A stretch of DNA of 39,521 bases from Tissierellaceae bacterium (lineage in GTDB: Bacteria > Bacillota > Clostridia > Tissierellales > Tissierellaceae), in NCBI GenBank assembly GCA_023229175.1, contig JALNZV010000019.1, forward strand, positions 1 through 39,521, given 5' to 3'. Both the position numbers and the translations under genes were made by a program. Shown piece by piece: positions 24,324 through 29,558 of this stretch. Within the stretch, counting starts at the first letter, position 1, and each line of letters opens with the position of its first letter. The notes beneath the pieces were generated by a model. That model saw only the letters and a program-made list of their open reading frames with translations, had not been told where the DNA came from and did no database searches.

Positions 24324-24833
24324 ATGAGAGTTAATAGAGGAAAAGATTTTGAAGACGAAATAAAAAAAGCATTTTCAAAACATTCTGATATTTCCCTTGA
24401 CCGCTTTCCTGACCCGATGGCGGGTTATGCTGGAATAAGAAATATTTGTGACTTTGGTGTATATAGATACCCATTTCAATATTACTTTGAATGTAAAGCA
24501 TTCTCCGGCAATACCCTAAATTTTAATGCAGGAATTACAAAAGACCAATGGGACGGAATGGTGGAGAAAGCGAAAATCCGTGGAGTAATAGCAGGAGTAA
24601 TTATTTGGTTTATAGAACATGATATTACAGCATTTGTTCCAATTCAAGAACTAGAGAGAATTCGAGATGATGGGGCTAAATCATTAAATGTGAAAGATAT
24701 TAAAGAAGCAAAAGTTAAACACTTTGTAGTCCCAGGAAGAAAGAAACGAATCTTTTATGATTATGATGCTGATACATTCCTAAAGAATGTTAAAAGGTGG
24801 GCAGAACCTTATTTCTTTGGAGTTTGGGGGTGA
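24324..24833 (+). CDS. RecU-like Holliday junction resolvase
   Basis: A 169-residue protein with NRGKDFEDEIKKAF at the start and the PD-(D/E)XK centre CDFGVYRYPFQYYFECKA (D and E-x-K). This is the layout of RecU/penicillin-binding-protein-related resolvases. It would cut four-way junctions and could also clear branches before packaging. It forms a recombination block with the Cas4-like nuclease upstream and RecA downstream. Confidence 0.8.
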   Translation: MRVNRGKDFEDEIKKAFSKHSDISLDRFPDPMAGYAGIRNICDFGVYRYPFQYYFECKAFSGNTLNFNAGITKDQWDGMVEKAKIRGVIAGVIIWFIEHDITAFVPIQELERIRDDGAKSLNVKDIKEAKVKHFVVPGRKKRIFYDYDADTFLKNVKRWAEPYFFGVWG

Positions 24834-24839
24834 TGACTA

Positions 24840-25391
24840 ATGGCAAAGGATAATGAAACTGCATTAAGTGGTGATATCGAAGTCGGCAAAGTAAGGCGAT
24901 TACAAAAGAGAATTGATACCAATAGTGATATAATAGATGGAATTGTAAACCGATTAGTTTCTGATTATTGTAAACCATTAGATGAGTATATGACCTTTAT
25001 TAAAAGCATACTTGATGACACTACTAATCCTCCAAATGATAAAGAGCTTGATGATTTCACTTTAAACATTCCAGTATTGTTATATTTTACGGGAGAGGCT
25101 CAAGAAGCATTAGGGGTCAAGGAAGACGTAGCAAAGGCCGTTAAACAAGAGCTATATAATGAAATTTATGATAAGTCTACTGGAACTATAGCAGATAAAA
25201 CAGCTGCTGCGGAGTTAGCTACTCAAAATGAATATATAGCCCATATAGCTTATCAAAGGGCTTACAAGAAAATTAAACTCCGAATGGAAGCAGCTAACGA
25301 AACACTCCAAAGCGTTAAGAAGGTAATATCAAGACGTATGGTAGAGTATGAAGTAGCAAGAGTGGATTCAGGAAGAATAGGAGGTCAGTAA
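24840..25391 (+). CDS. Helical hypothetical protein in the recombination block
   Basis: A 183-residue, mostly helical, charged protein (VRRLQKRIDTNSDIIDGI; the C-terminus AANETLQSVKKVISRRMVEY looks coiled-coil). No enzymatic motif. GGGGTGATG provides the ribosome binding site. Between RecU-like and RecA genes, it could be a mediator or an accessory factor of recombination, which is guessed from position only. Its stop codon overlaps a second ATG (TAATG) that opens a short broken frame. Confidence 0.7.
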   Translation: MAKDNETALSGDIEVGKVRRLQKRIDTNSDIIDGIVNRLVSDYCKPLDEYMTFIKSILDDTTNPPNDKELDDFTLNIPVLLYFTGEAQEALGVKEDVAKAVKQELYNEIYDKSTGTIADKTAAAELATQNEYIAHIAYQRAYKKIKLRMEAANETLQSVKKVISRRMVEYEVARVDSGRIGGQ

Positions 25392-25455
25392 TGGATAAGG
25401 TTGCAATGACTTATAAGAAGTTATAGATGCAGCTTATGATTATTATGCAACATAG
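25391..25455 (+). pseudogene. Possible remnant of a small coupled gene (frameshifted)
   Basis: ATG 25391 overlaps the upstream TAA as TAATG, the way real coupled genes start in this phage, but reads only MDKVAMTYKKL before TAG at 25424-25426. In the -1 frame the text continues EVIDAAYDYYAT to TAG at 25453-25455, and together it looks like one short peptide. A single-base change may have broken a ~20-residue gene, or it is chance. Confidence 0.3.
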
Positions 25456-25469
25456 GAGGGGAGCAAATT

Positions 25470-25715
25470 ATGATTCATAAACTGAAAACAGTACAGCCTT
25501 ATTTTGATGAAGTGGACTTAGGCGCAAAGACATTTGAAGTGAGGAAAAAAGATAGAAATTTCAAGGTAGGTGACTTCATGGTGCTACGAGAGTGGAAATT
25601 GGAAGGACATTTCTATACCGGCAACGAGATAAAAACAATAATCACTTACATTTTAGACGCTGAAGAATATTGCAAAGAGGGCTATGTGGTTATAGGTTTT
25701 GCAAAACTTTGTTAA
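25470..25715 (+). CDS. ASCH/DUF3850-like RNA-binding-fold protein
   Basis: An 81-residue protein, with AGGAGGGG before ATG 25470. HKLKTVQPYFDEVDLGAKTFEVRKKDRNFKVGDF matches the DUF3850 branch of the ASCH (PUA-like) fold up to residue ~40, ending in EGYVVIGFAKL. ASCH proteins bind RNA or nucleotides and are common in phages; a defined role is lacking. The strand pattern and length are complete. Confidence 0.8.
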   Translation: MIHKLKTVQPYFDEVDLGAKTFEVRKKDRNFKVGDFMVLREWKLEGHFYTGNEIKTIITYILDAEEYCKEGYVVIGFAKLC

Positions 25716-25795
25716 GACACATTACAAGTATTATGTGTATCTAACCGACGATTATTTAGCAGGTAGAAAATATTTGACATGTGAGGTAGATTAAT

Positions 25796-26923
25796 ATGAG
25801 CAAATTGGATATATTAATTAAGGATTTCAATAAACAATACAAGGAAGAAATTGCGGCAAGAGGAATCCCAAGAATAGAAACACAAAAGATTCCATTTAGT
25901 AGCCCAAGAGCAAACTACATGCTATATGGCGGAATCCCAAGAGGAAGAATAGTTGAATTTGCTGGAGAGGAAAACGGAGGCAAGACGACAACAGCTCTTG
26001 ACATAGTAGCTAATGCTCAAATATTATTTCAAGAAGAATGGGAAAAAGAAATTAAAGACCTTGAGGCTATCGATAAGAAAAAGAAGGAACAGCAAGCAAG
26101 ATTAGATTATCTTAAAGCTAGAGGAGCAAAACAAATAGTTTATGCGGATTGCGAAAATACGTTAGATGAAGAATGGGCACAGAATCTTGGAGTGGATACA
26201 GATAAGCTAATTCTCCTGAAACCACAAAGCCAGACAGCAGAGCAGATATTTGAAATGCTACTACAAATGATTGAAACCGATGAAGTTGGCTTGGTAATTA
26301 TTGATAGCTTAGGGGTTATGCTTTCAGCTCAAGCCTATGAGAAGACAATGGAAGAAAGGACTTATGGAGGAATAGCGGCAGCTTTAACATTATTCTCAAA
26401 GAAAGCAGAATTATCTTGTACTAAATATAATTGCACTCTAATAGGAATAAATCAAATGCGGGAGGATATGAATAGCCCTTATGGTGGAATGATTACAACT
26501 GGAGGTAAGGGCTGGAAGCATAATTGTAGTGTAAGGCTAATGTTTCAAAAGGGAGCATATATAGATGAAAGAGGAAATGAGTTAAAGAGAAGTGCTGAAT
26601 CACCTGCAGGTAACTTGGTAATGATCAATATAGCGAAAACCAAAGTTTGTAAGCCTGATAGACGTGTTGGATTCTATACTTTAAACTATGATAATGGAAT
26701 TGACATTATAGCGGATACAGTTGAGGTAGCCTTGAAATATGGGATCATTCAACAAGCCGGAAGCTGGTTCAATTTTGTAGATATTGATACCGGAGAAATT
26801 ATTGCAGATGGTGAAGGTGAAGTAATTAAATTACAAGGTAAACCAAACGTTATTGAATATTTAGAGGATAACCAATATCTATTTAATGAGATTTATAACA
26901 AAATAAAATCATTGATAAATTAG
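25796..26923 (+). CDS. recA: RecA-like recombinase
   Basis: A 375-residue protein. Walker A GEENGGKTTT is at about residues 57-66, ADCENTLDEEWAQNLGVD follows, Walker B is LVIIDSLGVML, and the DNA-binding loop region has INQMREDMNSPYGGM with TTGGKGWKHNC. Relative to bacterial RecA it has a charged coiled-coil insertion (about 80-115, EEWEKEIKDLEAIDKKKKE) and a divergent C-terminal domain. It would drive strand exchange in replication-coupled recombination together with the Cas4-like and RecU-like nucleases. A terminator overlaps its stop codon. Confidence 0.93.
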   Translation: MSKLDILIKDFNKQYKEEIAARGIPRIETQKIPFSSPRANYMLYGGIPRGRIVEFAGEENGGKTTTALDIVANAQILFQEEWEKEIKDLEAIDKKKKEQQARLDYLKARGAKQIVYADCENTLDEEWAQNLGVDTDKLILLKPQSQTAEQIFEMLLQMIETDEVGLVIIDSLGVMLSAQAYEKTMEERTYGGIAAALTLFSKKAELSCTKYNCTLIGINQMREDMNSPYGGMITTGGKGWKHNCSVRLMFQKGAYIDERGNELKRSAESPAGNLVMINIAKTKVCKPDRRVGFYTLNYDNGIDIIADTVEVALKYGIIQQAGSWFNFVDIDTGEIIADGEGEVIKLQGKPNVIEYLEDNQYLFNEIYNKIKSLIN

Positions 26924-26945
26924 AGGCTGAAAGGCCTCTTTTTTT
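26922..26945 (+). terminator. Rho-independent terminator after recA
   Basis: AGAGGC (26922-26927) pairs with GCCTCT (26934-26939) around a 6-base loop, followed by T7. The first stem bases are within the recA stop codon. It ends the long middle operon before promoter P3. Confidence 0.9.
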
Positions 26946-26977
26946 ATTGAAGAAGAGCAAGTTGTTTAAAATAACAG

Positions 26978-27006
26978 TTGACTTATCAATCAATATGTTA
27001 TATAAT
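26978..27006 (+). promoter_or_regulatory. Strong class A promoter P3
   Basis: TTGACT (26978-26983), 17 bases, TATAAT (27001-27006). Identical to P1 over 34 bases (26977-27010 against 2397-2430). It starts the operon with the papain-like protein, the zinc-ribbon proteins and possibly the clamp loader. Confidence 0.92.
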
Positions 27007-27047
27007 ATTAATATACGGATAAGAAATTAAAACACTCAAAACACTTA

Positions 27048-27065
27048 AAGGAGAATAAAATAATG
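27048..27065 (+). promoter_or_regulatory. Repeated 18-base translation initiation cassette
   Basis: AAGGAGAATAAAATAATG occurs identically at 4516-4533, 15598-15615 and here, ending in the start codon of the 4531, 15613 and 27063 genes. Close variants precede 2479 and 31513. It combines a ribosome binding site with an A-rich, unstructured spacer. Confidence 0.7.
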
Positions 27066-27473
27066 GCAGCAGCATACAGAGAGAGCAAAGGATGTTTTAT
27101 ATTTCATAATGAAAACCCGAAAGGGTCATTAAGAGCAGCTGATTGCGTTATCAGAGCGATAGCAAAAGCAACCGGAAAGACCTGGGAGGAAACTTATCAG
27201 GGACTGTGTTTGATAGGACTCAATATCAAAGACGTCCCAAACGCGACTCCAACTTATAAGCGATACTTAAATGAGCAAGGGTATCCAATGCAGAAGCAAC
27301 CGAGGAAGTCCGATAACACTAAATATACCGCAGAGCAATTCGCTAAGAAATATAACAAAGGGACTTACATCATATCCCTGGCGAATCATCTATCAGTAGT
27401 AATAGATGGTAAGATATATGACACGTGGAACTGTAGTCATAAATGCGTAGGAAATTATTGGGAGGTAAGATAA
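27063..27473 (+). CDS. Papain-like cysteine peptidase-fold protein
   Basis: A 136-residue protein behind the AAGGAGAATAAAATAATG cassette and promoter P3, so it is likely one of the most strongly expressed genes. C28 in RAADCVIRAIA, followed by ATGKTWEETYQGL, and H109 in SLANHLSVVIDGKIYDTWNC form the Cys and His of a papain-like centre, with D120 or N123 as third residue. Such compact proteins in phages are predicted peptidases or transglutaminase-like enzymes of unknown target. An early role in host takeover is possible but inferred from promoter strength alone. Confidence 0.65.
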   Translation: MAAAYRESKGCFIFHNENPKGSLRAADCVIRAIAKATGKTWEETYQGLCLIGLNIKDVPNATPTYKRYLNEQGYPMQKQPRKSDNTKYTAEQFAKKYNKGTYIISLANHLSVVIDGKIYDTWNCSHKCVGNYWEVR

Positions 27474-27475
27474 TA

Positions 27476-27646
27476 ATGCCAACTCAGTGGGAAGTTACTA
27501 AATATGGTCAGCTTATGCACCGCTCAGATATCGAAACATCGGATATTGGAGTTATAACAACTAAAATATACAAATATCAAGATAAGCATTATGCGGAACT
27601 TTGGGATAACGGATACTGCATTCATTTTAGTGAGGTGATTGACTAA
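27476..27646 (+). CDS. Small hypothetical protein, 56 aa
   Basis: ATG 27476 follows GGAGGTAAG, which overlaps the end of the papain-like gene. The protein reads PTQWEVTKYGQLMHRSDI and ends YCIHFSEVID, probably one small beta sheet. No family is recognised. Its stop shares a base with the next ATG (TAATG), so it is made together with the DUF6011-type protein. Confidence 0.6.
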   Translation: MPTQWEVTKYGQLMHRSDIETSDIGVITTKIYKYQDKHYAELWDNGYCIHFSEVID

Positions 27647-28224
27647 TGCTTAATCTATTAGAAGGATATAAAGGTTCGGTAGAAGTAAATGGTATAGCGT
27701 ACAGCGATTTAAACAAGGCTATACAAGCCGTTAAAGGGTCAGGCGAACAATTAACCATAATATTAAATAAAGGAGCTAAAATCAAGGATAACCAAGCTCA
27801 AGAAATACAAGAGTTAGAAGGTTCTCCAATCTATAAAATAAAGGTTCGTCAATATATGACAAAGCCTGCAAGTCCTGAATTTGATTTCCACGATAAGTGG
27901 AATAACGGAACCCCGATGCCAATGAGAATAATGGTAGGTAGGAAGCTCAAGGAAACCCGAGGAATGGTTCAGATGGAATTATGGGGAGAGATTACCGAGC
28001 AATTAACCCATAGCTGCATGAAATGTGGGAGAACATTAACAAATCCTATAAGTAAGTACTTTGGGATTGGCCCTGAGTGTGGGGGTCATAACTATGTAAA
28101 CCCCTTTGAAACTGATGATGAGTTAAGGGAAGCTGTTAAGGATATGCAGGAACAGCTCAAAGAAATAAAGTGGACAGGCTGGATTATAAAGTCAGCAATC
28201 GAAGAGCAGGAGGTAGTTCGATGA
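27646..28224 (+). CDS. Zinc-ribbon protein with DUF6011-like motif
   Basis: A 192-residue protein. The C-terminal part holds SCMKCGRTLTNPISKYFGIGPECGGH (two parts of ≤20 residues joined here by description: CMKCGRTLTNPIS and FGIGPECGGH), the CxxCGR.L..P.S...G.GP.C pattern of DUF6011, which binds one zinc. The N-terminal part (YKGSVEVNGIAYSDLNKAIQ) is beta-rich. Function unknown; the motif recurs in the 33321 gene. Stop and start of the next gene overlap as ATGA. Confidence 0.75.
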   Translation: MLNLLEGYKGSVEVNGIAYSDLNKAIQAVKGSGEQLTIILNKGAKIKDNQAQEIQELEGSPIYKIKVRQYMTKPASPEFDFHDKWNNGTPMPMRIMVGRKLKETRGMVQMELWGEITEQLTHSCMKCGRTLTNPISKYFGIGPECGGHNYVNPFETDDELREAVKDMQEQLKEIKWTGWIIKSAIEEQEVVR

Positions 28225-28454
28225 AATTCATTCCTTGTTTGGGGTATGAAAGCGGAAACCCCACTGACGGTTTCGATTATGATTGTGAATATGAAAACTC
28301 TGGTGAATTTGGCTGCGATGAGTGTATATGTAATGGGGGAGCTTATTCTCCCATATCGGGAAAACCAATTAAAGAAACCACAAGACAAAAGTATGCTAAA
28401 AAGTATGGTTTGGCAGAGTATGACCCAAAATATTTAGAGGAGGAAAGAAAGTAG
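28221..28454 (+). CDS. Small Cys-rich hypothetical protein, 77 aa
   Basis: ATG 28221 overlaps the previous stop (ATGA) and has CAGGAGG upstream; the longer open frame before it is shadow. Cys residues in IPCLGYESG, YDCEYEN and FGCDECICNGG suggest a zinc knuckle or disulfide-free metal site. A basic tail follows (ETTRQKYAKKYGLAEYD). No family is recognised. It belongs to a run of four small genes translated in series. Confidence 0.6.
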   Translation: MKFIPCLGYESGNPTDGFDYDCEYENSGEFGCDECICNGGAYSPISGKPIKETTRQKYAKKYGLAEYDPKYLEEERK

Positions 28455-28456
28455 AA

Positions 28457-28630
28457 ATGGTTAAATGTGATATATGTAATAAAGAAGCCACAAAAGATGC
28501 TAAATTAAAGCAAGGCGGCTGGGCGAATGTATGTGAAGATTGTTTTAATAAGTATGCAGCAAAGATAAAAGGAACATTCACAACACTAAAAAACATAGGC
28601 AAGCCCGGTAGGAAAATATATAGCGATTAA
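28457..28630 (+). CDS. Small zinc-ribbon protein, 57 aa
   Basis: ATG 28457 follows GAGGAGGAAAG near the end of the previous gene; TAA at 28628-28630. MVKCDICNKEATKD and NVCEDCFNKYAAK give a CxxC-CxxC zinc ribbon, followed by a basic tail (NIGKPGRKIYSD). Such proteins often bind nucleic acid or act as adaptors. It was found by reading the gap, and the paired Cys motifs make it convincing despite its length. Confidence 0.65.
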   Translation: MVKCDICNKEATKDAKLKQGGWANVCEDCFNKYAAKIKGTFTTLKNIGKPGRKIYSD

Positions 28631-28644
28631 AGGGAACGGAGGTT

Positions 28645-29106
28645 ATGGGTTTATTTGATGCAAAAAAGGTTGAGAAAAGATGGATAAAGTCAGGGCAATT
28701 TACTGATGAGGAGTTGCCCTACGCCTCCCTTATTCAGCAGCGAAGGTGCCAGATGTTAATACATAGCCGGATATATTATGTATTAGATGAGAACTTGATA
28801 ACAGATGCCCAGTTTGATGAATGGGGCAGGGAATTAGTTCAATTACAAAAAGATTATCCTGATATAGCTTCAAAGGTATGTTTTGCAAAAGCTTTTGAAG
28901 ATTGGGATGCAAGCACTGGAGCATTCTTACCACTGAAAGATGAATGGGTCATACGCAAGGCCGCCCAACTATTAAACTACGGAAGAGAGAAAGGAGTTAT
29001 CGATAATATTGAACACTCGAAAATACAGCAAAGCCCAAGAATCCAAGGTAGCCAAAAGCCTGCGAGGAAAAAGGCAACCAAACAGCGGGGCAACTCCCTT
29101 TTCTAA
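28645..29106 (+). CDS. DNA ligase LigA-related (Ia-domain-like) protein
   Basis: A 153-residue protein. SRIYYVLDENLITDAQFDEW, followed by GRELVQLQKDYPDI, matches the N-terminal Ia domain of NAD-dependent ligases (YY..D.P.ITD.EYD.L...L...YP). It lacks the adenylation, OB and BRCT domains, so it cannot be a full ligase. Residues ~122-153 (IDNIEHSKIQQ onwards) are encoded by the same bases as the start of the next gene in another frame. The Ia fold binds the nicotinamide part of NAD, so NAD binding is one possibility. Confidence 0.75.
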   Translation: MGLFDAKKVEKRWIKSGQFTDEELPYASLIQQRRCQMLIHSRIYYVLDENLITDAQFDEWGRELVQLQKDYPDIASKVCFAKAFEDWDASTGAFLPLKDEWVIRKAAQLLNYGREKGVIDNIEHSKIQQSPRIQGSQKPARKKATKQRGNSLF

Positions 29107-29344
29107 AGGGGATGTTAAAACAGAACAATTCTGCATTGAATGTAAAACAGCAATGACTGAAAAACAATCAATGAGCATTAAAAGGGATTGGATTGATAAA
29201 CTTAAAGAAGAAGCCTTCGCTATGGGAAAACCATATTGGGCACTAACTTTTAATTTTGGAGGTTTAAATAATCCTGAAAATTTCTATATAATAGATGAGC
29301 GGTTATTCAACCAATTACAAACATACTTAGAGGAGGATAATTAA
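29009..29344 (+). CDS. PD-(D/E)XK nuclease (archaeal Holliday-junction-resolvase-like)
   Basis: A 111-residue protein with a TTG start at 29009; AAGGAG (28991-28996) is 12 bases away, somewhat long. The family N-terminus TRKYSKAQESKVAKSL and GKRQPNSGATPFSKGDV is complete from the TTG, and the centre continues as FCIECKTAMT (E-x-K). The first 98 bases overlap the LigA-related gene in a different frame, so both frames are under coding constraint there. It may cut junctions or mismatched DNA. A class B promoter lies within its last third. Confidence 0.75.
   Translation: MNTRKYSKAQESKVAKSLRGKRQPNSGATPFSKGDVKTEQFCIECKTAMTEKQSMSIKRDWIDKLKEEAFAMGKPYWALTFNFGGLNNPENFYIIDERLFNQLQTYLEEDN
29264..29292 (+). 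promoter_or_regulatory. Class B-type promoter inside the nuclease gene
   Basis: TTAAAT (29264-29269), 17 bases, TATAAT (29287-29292), core TTCTATATAAT. It would drive the 29346 gene and dnaX. The -35 is weak. Confidence 0.5.
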
Positions 29345-29345
29345 T

Positions 29346-29558
29346 ATGAAAAATGTAGAAGCTAAAGTATTAAAAGTATTATTCGAATTAACAAAAATTG
29401 TACAAGAATTAGAGGAAATAGTAAAAGCGGCAAAGTTCAAAGAGGATACTGATAATGAAGAAGGCTGCGATGGAAACTGTGAGGAATGCAAAGCTCATGG
29501 GGAGAGACCTGAAGCTATTATGCAATTCTTTGATAAACTATTTGGAGGTAAACAATAA
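29346..29558 (+). CDS. Small helical protein with Cys pair, 70 aa
   Basis: ATG 29346 follows AGGAGGATAA. Residues ~1-30 form one amphipathic helix (VLKVLFELTKIVQELEEIVK). The middle has CDGNCEECKAHGERPEA, a possible metal site, and a hydrophobic end (IMQFFDKLFGGK) that could be a short binding helix. It shares one base with dnaX (TAATG). It may be a clamp-loader accessory, which is a guess from linkage. Confidence 0.6.
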   Translation: MKNVEAKVLKVLFELTKIVQELEEIVKAAKFKEDTDNEEGCDGNCEECKAHGERPEAIMQFFDKLFGGKQ

